This document shows, in pieces, positions 1-11,479 of a stretch of 64,000 nucleotides of DNA. The first letter of the stretch is position 1. The number at the start of each line of letters is the position of its first letter. The notes beneath the pieces are model-generated. The model saw only the letters and a program-made list of their open reading frames with translations. It did not search any database and was not told the origin of the DNA. The translations under genes were made by a program, and so were the position numbers. Source of the stretch: Dermanyssus gallinae (taxonomy: Eukaryota; Arthropoda; Arachnida; Mesostigmata; Dermanyssidae); the NCBI GenBank assembly GCA_003439945.1, contig QVRM01001473.1:376001-440000 (forward strand), in the 5' to 3' direction.

Positions 1-807
1 GTTCTTCACCTTCGTACACAGCCGGCAATGCGTATCATTGCGGCTTTTGCTTCCATAGTGATCATATGAAGAATGCCTGCGGCATGGTTTTACGTGGTCG
101 CTGCCATCCTACGGCACCTGGCAGCTGTTGACCCGTCGAGGCAGGGCCTTGGACGTTACGCTTTGCTTGCTTTAAGATCCGTCTTTTTCTGTTCGGGTCA
201 GACCCGAGGCCCTCCTCAGGTTGTCTCGGTTCTCATCGCGACATCGTAGGCCTCGATACTCGACCGATTTGCAGACCGAGTGGAGGTAGCGACAACAGCA
301 ATGCAGCAGTTCAAGCTGAACTCGTAATAAGGGCGTCGTGTCCGCCTAACAAGGCAGGGGATCTTTCTCATTCTTAACAAGAACTGCTGTTTCGCTGAAC
401 GCGTACTGCGTTCAAGCGAATACGCACACCAATCAACTACACTTACCTGGTTCTGGCCTAGCTTTGGCTTAGCACATACACACATGCATACACGCTACGA
501 TGTGCGGAACGTCAAGTTGTTCTGTGTCAATTTGCGCCAGCCTAAGGCCCACTTATCGTGCTAAGAACTTTTCTTAAGGGTACTGCCTCTGCAAATACGA
601 TTACGCTTTATATACTTTGCATGTATGCATGTATCTATGTATACAGGTTTACGTGCAGCAAACGTTTGCTATTTATCACCTTAAAAAAAAATATATATAT
701 ATATCAATGCGTATCGATGAATCGGCGACAACGAGTATTACAGGGACCAATGCAAGCAGGCGTCCGCGATACTGGCGGTCATCTCCATACATACATACAT
801 ACATATA
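1..807. other. No recognisable gene
   Basis: I see no convincing gene here. A 112-codon ORF at 558-896 runs through (TA)n and (ATAC)n tracts and resembles no family I know. A short (ATAC)n tract at about 788-804 abuts the foldback element that follows. Confidence 0.5.
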
Positions 808-1822
808 CAGGGTGTGACAGAAAGATTTTTGAAGCGATACATGGAATTGTAAAGCTCGTTAAAGCAAATATTTTTCCATTAGAACATGGTCTCTAAGAAG
901 TCTTGTTTCGGAGTGAGAGTGAAAGTACTACAATTTGTGACACTGGTGTTTTGCCCGACATAGGAGCACAAAATGTGCTGTTGCGAGACAACCAGAAACT
1001 CCTATACAGAAACTAAGCATACCGTCGTATTCGCGAGAAAATTCTACTTCTTCTGAAGAACATATAAGGCCGGTCGGAAGATGCGGCATGGTCGCTTAGA
1101 AGAGAATTCGTCAAATATGAAGTTCTTTATTAGCTTTCACGCCTAATACTTCAAAATCATAACCCTACGACCACCCACAGCGTTCAAAACTAACATATTC
1201 AGCAGATGCGCATTTCATGATAATCATTTTGATACCAAACTTACGGCAATGCGAGCTGTGGCTGTGGAGTGATGACTATTTTTCCGCGAACATGTCGAGA
1301 TTAAGTGCATGAAAAATGACGCGCTGCGGCTGTCGCGCGACACGTCGGCCGTAGTGAACGTCGCCACACAGTCATTTTACATGCACTTAATCTCGACATC
1401 CCGCCGAAAAATGTTAATTACTCTTTAATCACAGATCGCATTGCTATAAGGTTGGCACCAAAAGTATGTGAAAGCTAATAAACAACTTCATTTTTTGCAA
1501 ATTCTCATCTAAACGACCATGTCGCATTTTGCGATCGGCTCTATATGTTCTTCACAAGAATATTCGCGAATACGACGGTATGCTTAGTTTCTGTATAGGA
1601 GGACTGATTGTCTCGCAACAGCACATTTTGTGCTTCTATGTCGGGCAAAAGCACCAGTGCCACAAATTGTAGTAATTTCACTCTCACTCCGAAACAAGAC
1701 ATCTCAGAGACCATGTTCCATCGGAAAAAAATATTTGCTTTAACGAGCTCTACAATTCCATGCTTTAAAAATCTTTCATAAGCTCAAATTCATCGCTTTA
1801 GGAATCTTTCCGTCACATCCTG
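808..1822. mobile_element. ~1 kb foldback (long inverted-repeat) element
   Basis: The segment begins CAGGGTGTGACAGAAAGATT and ends with the near reverse complement (AATCTTTCCGTCACATCCTG). Similarity between the arms continues inward: the 5' arm at 830-1170 (TTAAAGCAAATATTTTTCC, ACATAGGAGCACAAAATGTG, CTAAGCATACCGTCGTATTC, TTATTAGCTTTCAC) reappears inverted at 1480-1780. Near the centre GTCGAGATTAAGTGCATG (1294-1311) pairs exactly with 1380-1397. I see no transposase ORF, so this is probably a non-autonomous DNA transposon (MITE or foldback type). The flanks are ATATA on the left and CACATA on the right; a target duplication is not clear. The family is not assigned. Confidence 0.8.
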
Positions 1823-2606
1823 CACATACATCTATGAGAGGTCACGTAGCGCACAAATATAACCTCTAAAGATCGCGTCGTTTTGCTAGCGGTCTTTGTA
1901 CTCGTAAACTAGCGGCGGGTGTCCGACGTTTCTTGTTCTCATCCCCGCACATACAATAGATGTACACAAAAGTACACGCACAAACGCTGTGACAGCAGCT
2001 CAATTGATCTACTAGCATTTATTTTGAGTCAGGTTGATATTGTTCATATGACATAACGCACTTTTACCACCAGTTACATCAACAACAACAACAGCGGCCG
2101 TAGCGAGAGCAGCCGCGGCGACAACGCATTTAGTCGAGCCTGGTCCGCCAACGGCAAATCCAATCGAATCTAAGAAAGTTTTTATTCGTTGTAACCTAAT
2201 TACGCGGCCGGCTACGTGCCGGCAATCGTAAACGGTATCAAAGGCGGGTGTGGCGTTGGCAAGTCGAGGGGGGCCGAGGCAAGGATGGGCAAGGGCAGGC
2301 CTTCACTGCTAGGCAGCACGCTAGGCGATTGCAGCTTCGATTGTAGCAATGGGAAAAGCGACGACAACGCGGCGAATGGACGACACGGTGACGGATGTAA
2401 GTAAAACGTGAACAAGGAACGGTGAGGAACGGTGAAGGCGGCGGCAATAAGAACAGCCGTACGACAGCAGCACTCGCTTGAAACGGGAGGGGAGGACTCA
2501 ATCGGGCGAACGGGATATTGGCGAGGTGAGTTGGGGTGCCTCCTCAAAACGCCTTTGAGACGGGATTTTTAGCGACGAGACGTCTGCGGTCGCTGTAACT
2601 GCCACC
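1823..2606. other. No recognisable gene
   Basis: Unique-looking sequence, GC-richer from about 2090 onward, with short (CAA) runs near 2082. Overlapping ORFs on both strands at 2212-2547 have low-complexity translations and no recognisable domain. A promoter or 5' UTR is possible but not shown. Confidence 0.4.
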
Positions 2607-2777
2607 ATGACTACCAATTCTGTTATTTACCAACAACAACAACAACAAAACAACAACACAACAACAACACCACCAGCAACACCAACAAATCACAACAACA
2701 ACACCAGCAACGACAACAGTAACGACAACAACAACAACAACGACAACACCACCACTACCACCAACAACAACAACACT

Positions 2778-2815
<38 letters not shown>

Positions 2816-3005
2816 AATTAACAACAACAACTTAGATTTAACGTCCAAGAAACAGCTGCTGCTGCTGCTACATAGGCCAAAGGTCTTAAACTACCTATCC
2901 ATTCCCCCTTCCTTTGCAAACAATGTGTATGGCTGTCGTTGTCAATGTTGTTGCTGTTGTTGTCGTTGCTGTTTTTGTCAATGTTGTTTGTGTTGCATTT
3001 TGTAG
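2607..3005 (+). CDS. Low-complexity ORF, poly-Gln/Asn/Thr (doubtful exon)
   Basis: A 132-codon ORF starts at an ATG with a textbook eukaryotic start context (GCCACCATGA). Its first part is almost entirely Gln, Asn and Thr, encoded by a (CAA)n-derived microsatellite (about 2627-2836). A short non-repetitive stretch follows (residues ~76-105, containing KKQLLLLLHRPKVLNYLSIP). The last ~25 residues are mostly Cys, encoded by a (GTT)-type tract. Poly-Gln/Asn runs occur in real arthropod transcription factors, but substitutions within the repeat show no sign of coding constraint. It could be a first exon of a host gene or simply an open microsatellite; I cannot decide from the sequence. Confidence 0.2.
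2627..2836. repeat. (CAA)n microsatellite, interrupted
   Basis: About 210 bases of CAA/AAC repeats with GAC, ACC and AGC interruptions. It is followed about 100 bases later by a (GTT)-type tract that is its reverse complement. Confidence 0.9.
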
Positions 3006-3066
3006 TCGCTCATGTCGTTGTTGTTATGATGTTTTTGTTGTTGTTGTTGTTGTTATTGTTGTCGTC
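2937..3066. repeat. (GTT)n-type microsatellite, interrupted
   Basis: GTT/TGT-rich tract with GTC and GCT interruptions. It is complementary to the (CAA)n tract at 2627-2836, so the pair can form a long imperfect hairpin. Confidence 0.85.
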
Positions 3067-3644
3067 ATGTCGCCGTGTCATTTATACGCACCGGTGTGGA
3101 TAACTAGTCAGTCAAGCAGTCGGGCGGTGTGTTTCTACATCGTTTTTTGCAAACTGGGACGTGAGTAACAAGCGACTTGCGCTTGCCCTTCTTCGCTATT
3201 CTCATTTTTTCTTCTTCCTCTTCTTCTTCGTCGTCGTCCTGTTTTTGTACTAGCACTGGAAGTTTGCAACCACCCTTACGCTGTGTAGTCTGTGTAGGCT
3301 GCTGATAGACAAGTCGATGTACGTGTCTTGCCGCCAGCATTGTGAGTGGGCGACAAACAACCTTTGCATGCATCACCTTCTCTATACTTGCTAACCTTGC
3401 GCTGCATGTACTGTATAACCTGTCTGTATACAATAGTTACTATCAGCTAGTTATAGCCTATGATAATAAAGTACTGGCTTTGCTACTGCGGCTACTTCAT
3501 CTACTACATTCATCAACGGAGGAAACTGAGGCCAGGTTAGTAATAAAATTGTATGTACGTACAACACGTCATAACAAATAATTATAGTGTAAATCCACGT
3601 ATATTTCCAACCTTGCTAGCCGTTTTGTCGAGACCTGCATATAT
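3067..3644. other. No recognisable gene
   Basis: Contains a short CTTC/TCG-rich low-complexity stretch at about 3207-3240. The ORFs on both strands show no domain I recognise. Confidence 0.4.
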
Positions 3645-3669
3645 GTATATATATATATATATATATATA
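3645..3669. repeat. (TA)n microsatellite at LINE 5' boundary
   Basis: Pure TA tract immediately followed by the segment that also follows the (TA)n tract at 60641-60718. Confidence 0.9.
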
Positions 3670-6300
3670 CGAGAAAGGGCTGGAAAGTTTAAGAACTACG
3701 AATTTTACAAATTAAACCGAAACCACCAAGATCTTCCGGCTTGTTTTGCTTGGTAGAGAATGGCCACTCATTAGCTACACACAGGCCACTTTTCGCGCCA
3801 ATCAGTGGCGGCGTTCATTGTTTGAGCTTAGTTCAAATAAACGAAGAAAACGAGGTTCGGCGAACGCGTTGCCATGTCAAATATGACAGGGGGAGGCAAA
3901 GAGAAAAGTGGCAACACTAATTAATTACTAAAATAAGGTCTGTCGGTATCATGATAACAACAGAAACGCATTTGTGTGAGATGGAAGTACCACCGGGTTT
4001 AAATACGGACTACGGACGATGGGAAAACAGGTTTGGGCAAGTTGGGCTAATAACTAGAAAGGCTATTTCGTGCCTGCATAAGAAGTTGATAATGCCAAAA
4101 TAAAGGATTTGATGCTTAGAAGGATACATCTGAAAGGAAAAATGTGGGCTGTTATGGGGGTATATAGCGCCAACCAATACGGAAAAAGAGGATGAGCAGG
4201 TATTTTAAAAAGCACACAAAGTACTTGGGGAATATCAGGGGTAATATAAGGGGGCGGGATAATATGTCAAGGAGATTGGAATGCACATATCGAACAGCTG
4301 GATGGTCGAGAGGACAGGGCGGGCAGGAGACTGATACAACTAGCAGAGTCAAGCGAGGTCCAAATTTTAAACTTAGACCCGCGGGTAGAAGAGAGAATAC
4401 GTACACATAGTGAAATAATAGATAAAAGGGTAGAAACAAATTTGAATAGATGAAGAGAAAACATACAGAGAAAAAACATGCAAAATAAATATTTGGATAA
4501 ACACAAATAGGCGCAGAAAGTAGAATACATAGAACAGCTCTTTGTGGCAAATGGGGAAAGGCTAGGTGGACGAGAAGCATAGGAACATGAAGGACTGTCT
4601 GATAGGGAAGAGAGTTCAAACGGGACGGGAACAAGGATGGTGAAGTGATCAAATAAATAGGGAAGTATCGGAGCTAAAAAGGTGGAGTAAGGAGCACAGG
4701 AAGGTAATGGGAATGGACGCAGTCAAGGCAAAAGAGTGTGATGCAAATTACAGAGAAGCTCAAATGTTAATACAAGATGCAATTAAAATTACAGACGGGA
4801 GGGAACGTGACAGGGTTTTGGGGCTTCCAAGGGCCAGCGAGGCTAAACAGTTCTGAGACTGTGTGAGACAGGAAAAAACAAGGATGACAAAATAAGGACC
4901 AGGATAGAACACACACACAGACGAAATGGGCACTTTTTTCACTACTAGCGTAAACAGTACAGAAAGAACAAGAACTAGCACGGAGATTACAACCACAGCA
5001 GATGAGATCGAACGCGTGGTAAAGAAAATTAATTTAAATGCAGCGTGTGGCCTTGACGGGACTTCGGTAGAAATGATCCAGGCGTTGGAAAAGGAATACG
5101 TGCATTATCTAACGATGCAATTTAATATTAACGCGTATAATATAAAATCATTGATATATTATAAAATCAATAATAATAATAATAATAATAATCTAAAGAG
5201 TTTATGGTCGCTAAGGGGGTCAGGCAAGGTTGTTCGTTGTCATCGGTAATTTTTTTTTAATGTATTATATATAAAGAGAATGGCGCGAAGGGTTAAGGAT
5301 GACAGATAGCAAAAGAGGATTTATATATTAAGACAACAAGTGCTGCGGTTTGCTGACGATATGGTAGTGTTAGGGCGGGCCACTAGCGAAGTTCAACAAA
5401 TGTTGAATGCATGTGAGGAAACAGCGGAGAAATTGGCCATGGCGTTCAATGAAAGAAGAGCGCAACTTTAGTTAATGGGGTTAGAGGGAAGGAATGAAGC
5501 TTGTATTACAGGGGCAGGAATTGGACTCCAAAAGTAAGTACAAGTACCTTGGGGTGACAATGACTACAGGGGATGATTCTTTAGAGAAACAAGAGATACT
5601 ACGGAGGGAGAAGGCTGGAAAATGCAGTAAGGCGTAAGAGCCTCAAACTATGTATGTTTGGGTTGCCGTTTTAATTGCACCAGAGAGTTTTGAGGGGGAG
5701 ATGTCAAAATTTATATAAAGGGAAGTACAAAGTAAGGTAAGATTTAGTATTAGGACTAAACATGTCATAAGTATAATATGGGTTAAACAAATGCAGCTGG
5801 TGAAGATGGCACTAAAGATCAAAACGAAGTGGAATCGCAGAGCAGAGTTCGCAGCTAGGAAGATTGGGTAGCAACAGTTAGCTATGGGCAAGAATGAGGG
5901 ACCGAAGAAAATGGTAAATATAAAAGTAAACAAATCATATACGGAAAAATGGAAATTGGCCATGGGTTTCAAATCAGGTTTGACAGGTATATATGGCAAG
6001 GAAAAGCGAGAAATTGGCGGGGTAGAATAGGTATACGATCATTCAAAATCGAGTGGACTACTGGCAGATTCTTCTTGCAGGAAGAGATGTTGGATACAAG
6101 GATACAAATAGCTAAATAATAGGATAAGCAAAGTACGGAATGTAGAGCTTGTGGGCTAGGGAACAAATGAATCGAACATATTGTGAAATAATGTACAGCC
6201 TTGAGCAGAGATATAGACCTGTTGGGGGTCTTAGTTAGGGCCAAATGTTAGAAAATAATAGATTGATGTTTCAAAGAAGAGTTCATCCAAATGGAAGGCA
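3670..6300 (+). mobile_element. Non-LTR retrotransposon relic (LINE-T copy 1)
   Basis: Endonuclease and reverse transcriptase fragments in the correct order lie between a (TA)n tract and about 6300. The first ~230 bases (3670-3900) match the segment at 60719-60940, including AATCAGTGGCGGCGTTCATT and the words AAACCGAAACCA and TTCGGCGA. Two otherwise different LINE copies therefore begin with a shared segment directly after (TA)n. The 3' boundary is approximate; no clear A tail or target duplication is visible. Confidence 0.7.
4130..6240 (+). pseudogene. LINE ORF2 relic: AP endonuclease + reverse transcriptase
   Basis: Several frames together encode an APE-type endonuclease and an RT. VYSANQYGKRG (about 4160-4192) and GDWNAH (4271-4288) followed by an LDGRED segment match the GDFNAH block of LINE endonucleases. 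CGLDGTSVEMI (about 5045-5080) is the first RT block, GVRQGCSL (about 5214-5240) is the block before the catalytic site, RFADDMVVLG (about 5348-5378) contains the catalytic ADD, and KYKYLGVTM (about 5532-5560) is the late RT block. Near the end CRACGLGNK...IEHIVK (6135-6175) resembles the C-terminal CCHC zinc motif. Many stops and frame changes make it inactive. The clade is not assigned; it differs from the R1-like elements elsewhere in the window. Confidence 0.75.
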
Positions 6301-6449
6301 AATACTCGTATGAGGATGCATTGATTATATATGTATGCGTAGGTAGCATACTGCTGCCGCTTTAAGTTCTCTGATTATAAAAGGGTGACACGTGTATTTA
6401 GGTATGTATACATGCCAAGCAAATAATAAATTGTATATATATATATATA

Positions 6450-6512
6450 TTAACATCCGATTTTTGTTAAAAAAATAAGTAGAGCGACAATTGTCTCCTG
6501 AGAACGTGTGTA

Positions 6513-6558
<46 letters not shown>

Positions 6559-6621
6559 CATCCGATTTTTGTTAAAAAAATAAGTAGAGCGACAATTGTC
6601 TCCTGAGAACGTGTGTACTGA
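6450..6621. repeat. Two identical 67-bp units separated by (TA)n
   Basis: The 67-bp unit beginning TTAACATCCGATTTTTGTTA and ending GTGTGTACTGA occurs at 6450-6516 and again, unchanged, at 6555-6621. (TA)n tracts flank and separate the copies (6517-6554; 6622-6638). Identity over 67 bp points to a recent duplication, probably by slippage or unequal exchange between TA tracts. Confidence 0.9.
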
Positions 6622-6638
6622 TATATATATATATATAT

Positions 6639-8037
6639 GTTCGATAAAATCTCTGACAATTTCTGAAATGACAATTTCCCGAACGAATTGCCGGACACGT
6701 GGCATCAACGTATGCACAATGACAAGAGACCGTCATCATTGCTACCGTCGACAGCAAACAGGCGCACCGAATGAGTACCCCGAATGTGGTCAGCACACCG
6801 TTATGCACACCGAATGTGATCCGTACGTGTCAACGGTTTTTGAGAGTCCGACGACGATCACGACAGTAACAACTCAGCCGGCCGCTTGGCTAAGCGCTTT
6901 TACAGCTGTCGTTTCGGCAACCTTCGATTGGGAACGTCACTCATTCGCATGAAGCTGCTGCTGCCGCTCTGTTTAGGTCCGAGACCTCCTCATTGGTGGC
7001 CTGGTGGTGGTGGTGGTGGTAGTGGTAGGTTGGTTGGTTAGCTGTCTGTTTTAACATCGTACATCGGCGCGTATGGTTTAACGCGAAATCAATTTGGCAG
7101 CCAGACTACTCTTGTACGTCTAGCGCGACTACGTCGACATCTTCCACTACTGTTACAGTCTGAACTACGACTACCCTACTTCTACTTCTACCCTACTCTA
7201 TTCTACCCTATCCTACCCTAGTCTATCTACTCTGACGGGTAGTAAAGCAAGCAAGCAAGCAAGCAAGCCAGCCAGCCAGCCAGCCGGAGCTTTCGAACTG
7301 CCCGAGTAAATATTTTGTTTCTAAACAAATATTTAGACATTTCGCTAAGCGTCAAGCGGGTCTGGCCGGTTGTCGTTCCTCTCTCTCTCTCTCGACCGTC
7401 TTCGCCTGCATCCGCGTTGTCTCCAGGCAGCTCTCCTGCTTCTGCTTCTGCTGTGTCCCCGTGTTACTGTTTACACAAGTCGACTTTGTTGAGTTTGGCG
7501 CTGTTTCGCCGCCCCTGTCGTTGAGTGAGAGATCGAGCGACCGACCTTCCACCCGCCCCGTCCGACTAACCGACAGAATGACAGAGACAGAAAAGAGAGC
7601 CATGCGGGCAGGCTTGCTGGCAGGCAGGCAAGAGCATTTCAAACAAGGTCCAATCATACCATACTTTCGATGATGAGTCAAAAGGAGGGTGCAAAATAAG
7701 AGATCACACACACGCACAGAGACACTGGTGGTCGTCCTTCTTTACCACCGTTGATTTAGCTCGGAGAGCGGGCAAAGCTGTCGGAGGAGGGAACGGGCCG
7801 ACGCGATTAACCTGCGTAGGAGTTCGTACAAACCCATAACTGAATGTGTGTGTGTGTGTGTGTGTGCGCGTGTGGTCGTGCTTGTAGGAACATCGTGAAA
7901 ATGGTGGTGAAGTCTCTATTATGGGGTCGATGATAGACCAAGATGAATTCAATCTAGCTTAACGCGGGACTAACGCTGGTAACCGCAGCAAACCAGATAG
8001 AGAATGAGAGAGAGAGATGTTTCAGTAGCTAGCTGCG
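6639..8037. other. No recognisable gene; microsatellite-rich
   Basis: GC-rich stretch with TTCTACCCTA-like repeats (about 7170-7230), (CAAG)n then (CCAG)n (about 7250-7284), (CT)n (about 7380-7392) and (TG)n (about 7845-7867). ORFs of 60-120 codons occur on both strands but none has a recognisable domain. It could include host regulatory or UTR sequence; I cannot show that. Confidence 0.4.
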
Positions 8038-8133
8038 TCGAGCCCGGTAGCGTGGTGCATTACGTATGCGCCTCGCGACCGGAGGAGGAGACACATAGCA
8101 GGTGCGCGGGTTCGAGCCCCACCGGGGCCACCA
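8038..8133 (+). mobile_element. SINE-B (tRNA-derived), head only
   Basis: Starts TCGAGCCCGGTAGCGTGGTG and contains GCCTCGCGACCGGAGG and a box-B-like GGGTTCGAGCCCC. This matches the tRNA-related head of the six-copy SINE-B family described at 54646-54829. It has small insertions (extra AGG and CA) and lacks the usual 3' body after CCCCACCG. Confidence 0.8.
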
Positions 8134-8505
8134 TAGTAGTAATGAAACGTTGTAAGAGGAGCGTCCTAAATGCGTGCTCTGATGCTGCTCAACAGACACA
8201 CTGCGATAACAGCGTAACTTCACGGCGCTTCAATCGCTAAACCGTCTTTTTTTTGCTGAGATAGCTATGCCTAAGCATTGCCAAGATACAAAGCTACACT
8301 ACACGTAAACGGTATGATATAAATTATACTGTACTTTCGCGCTCTTCACTCGGCCCACATTGCGGCAGTAAGAGAAGAGCCTATCGGCCTCTGTCGGAAT
8401 AGCCAGCTAATGCCAGAAGAAAAAAAAAGCACGACCCGTGAGGTGAGTGCGAGCGCCCGACTCGCCGAAAACCGAAAATAAGGAAAAACCAGGAACTAGT
8501 GTCGC

Positions 8506-8760
8506 AATTTATAGCTTAGCCGATCGCCATAGAGACCTTTGGCCCGATCGGACCGGAGTCTATAAAATGTATGAAGGAACTGGGCCGGAAAGTCATTGCT
8601 GCAACTCAGGACCCACGAGCTAGCGAATACCTGTTGCAGCGCATATCGATCGAGGTTCGAACGCTGCGGCTGTGGAAGGGTCTCTTCCGTGAGCCGCAGG
8701 GCTTTTGGGGATCCCGTGAAACTGTTTTATTCCCATAATTGTTTGCTAATGACAATAAAT
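8506..8760 (+). pseudogene. 3' relic of the nuclease-like ORF family at 50.2 kb
   Basis: One frame reads PIAIETFGPIGPES, then KELGRKVIAATQDPRASEY and LLQRISIEV (about 8520-8660). The minus-strand ORF at 50211-50834 has the corresponding order FETLGGPG, DVGRKLALATGDKRAGEY and LLQRLSLDV, so this is the C-terminal end of a second, 5'-truncated copy. Stops lie just upstream. Downstream is a short tail region with AATGACAATAAATGAATG, probably the element's 3' end. The nuclease-like motif itself is missing here. Confidence 0.65.
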
Positions 8761-9608
8761 GAATGTAGATGTACAGAGTATGCTCTTATTCTATTTGTAC
8801 CCGCATAAAGAAACTGTAATAGTGAAGGTTTTCTGACAAGAAATATCTAACTCATACATTTAACCGACTTTTCTAAATGCAATGCGATGTGCGTTTATTT
8901 TGCTGTCGAGCTGTATTTCGCTAGAATAACTACACTATTAACACCTTGTTGACGTTCTGTGGACTTAGAAGTAATCGTTACGAGTATTTCTCCGAACTGC
9001 GGTTACCTACGTCTGAAAACGTAAAATAATACTTTTCGCAACTAAACTATGTAACCGACTGCTGTTTGCGCAGCTTTGCGAAAAATCCGTGCCACCGAGA
9101 ATGTAACTAGAATTAAAAACGATAAGCTTTTAATGTAAAAGGCTTACGGGGAGAAGTAAAGTACAACGAATGCGAAATTTGATGCGTAAGTGGCCTATTG
9201 TGTAACTATCCGATTTAGTTGGGTAGACTTCCATTAGAAGCCGGTTGTCGTAATCCGATAATCGTAGGGATTCATCATCTCGATGAGATCTCGACAGACG
9301 TATCTGTCTCCAACCGGGCAGCGCACCAGGACACCACAACTAAGTGTGGATAGGTAACGCGTGCAGCCCGCACTGTCTCCGACTTCTTTTTTCTCGGGCT
9401 CCTCCTACCTTTCTTGCGTACTCTGCCGAGGTCACCATGTCCTTCGTGCTCCACTGAGCACGTCGTGGTCCTGGACTTTGTCATCACTAGCATCGCTGAC
9501 CAGCGGTGGAGGTGATCCACGCAAACATCGCCAACCCCACATTGCGGCCAGTACAACTCCTCCCCAATGCATGTATAGAGCACGTCACATTTATTTCTCT
9601 TTTTCTCA

Positions 9609-9693
<85 letters not shown>

Positions 9694-11479
9694 CGGTAGC
9701 TTTGAATAGACTAGACTAAGCCAATGTTGTAGCAACGATGCCCTCAACAAGCTCGCGCTTTATACTTCAGTATGTGTAACTGCATCGCACACTGATTTGA
9801 GGGTGTGGGGTGCTGTTTGACGGCGGAAGGAGTACAGTGTCCGCCTCGGCTGCCGAACAGCCATTGCGCCATCCGTACAGTAGTGAACGTAGTTGGTGGG
9901 CGATATAGGAAGAATCTGTGCTGTGGGCGCGGCTAGTCCATCATGTCCGTCATGACCGAACGATGAGCTACGACAGCGACGACCAAGACAAAAGATTCAA
10001 AGCAAAGTGCATGCCATCATCTGCTTAGTTGTCAACAACGGCGAGCCTGCGAGAAGTGCCAGCGTCGACATAGAACCAGCTGATTGCTCACTGCTGCAGT
10101 GGATGGCGAGTGGCTTCGAACCTGATGGTAGGCAGGCGGGGAAGAAATGAGGTTTTTAGTGGGTGAGAATCCCTCATCAGGTGTTGCCGGTTGCCAACAC
10201 CAATTGCGAGCATATGACACAGACCTTCCAAATAAAAGTAAAAAAAGTATGATAGATGATGACCCAACGAATCATGCCCTACTAACTACATAGCGCAATC
10301 TAGTAGTACTTTTCTACTACTATAGTCTCCAAGCCAAATGACGCATCCTTTCTTACGACAAGCGCGTTTTAACTACGACTATGTCAACTATGGTTGAGCT
10401 GCTGCCGTGACTATTTTTTTAAAACTGTTAGTCATTTCATTGGTTTGCAGAAGCAGCACCTTGCCTGCGCGAAAACAGATGAATTCATCTATACGATGCA
10501 TTCACCATTAGTGCGTTCCTTCCCACTGTCATTGGCGTACTACAATATATGAGCAGGAAACTCTCCCATCCGTAGCATGTGCTCTGTTGTGACAAGTGAG
10601 CACCGGGTTCCTCCCTCGCCTAGACTGGGAGCAATGCACGCAGCGTCAGCACAATGACCAGTGAGCTTATACCTCATTATATAGACCTCGGTCTGTTAAC
10701 TTCGCAATCTGCGTAGATATATGACCAGTATCGATGAATTATTAGAACACTGTAAAGTTTGCAAACACACAGAACACGTATGTACGCAGAATAATACCGA
10801 TAGGCGTCAGAGAACAATGTGCTGTAAAATTTTCAACTGCACTTGCTGATTGAGCAAGGATCTCGCAATACGGGTTAAATTTCTGTCCATGCCCTCATTG
10901 ATACGAACCCTTCTGACAAGATTGATAACGCAACGCTATGCTAAGTAAGTAAAAAAAGTAACCTGCAAATCTAGTTAGATAACCCCGTCGACCCAACTAC
11001 TGAGGAGAAGCTTAGTCGTAGGAAGCAGTGAAGAGCGTAACGGAGGCAGCAGTTTACGCAGCAAGAGCATCCGTAGAAGCGGAGAGATCTTCACAGCGCA
11101 GGCAGAGTGATTCGCAGAGACTTTTGTCTGCAGAAAATAAAGCAAAGATACCAGATTTAGTACTAATTGTCAGAAAAAGTATCAAAGAGTCATCACTGTT
11201 ATCTGGAAACACAATAGCGCCTATCTACTCCAAGAACAGGGTTCAACGGGAAAACGTTCTAGGCTTAGCTCCATTTAGCCTTGGTACCTCAGATTTCCTA
11301 GATGGAACCTTTAATTAACGTCTGGTACCTGTACAACGCAACACTTGGTATACAAGCCAATGTAGTCGCGTCGGACATATGACGCCAAATTAAGACATTC
11401 GAACGGAGATCTATTCGTAAACACAGGTAAATGTAAAATTAGCGCAGTCGGCGGATTTCAAGTGGAAAGACGAAATGCA
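8761..11479. other. No recognisable gene
   Basis: Mostly unique sequence. The only clear structure is the (TA)n plus poly-T tract listed separately. A plus-strand ORF at 11028-11318 (96 codons, Ser/Arg-rich N-terminal half) matches nothing I recognise. Confidence 0.4.
9612..9694. repeat. (TA)n followed by T-tract
   Basis: About 64 bases of TA repeats followed by about 19 T. Confidence 0.95.
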
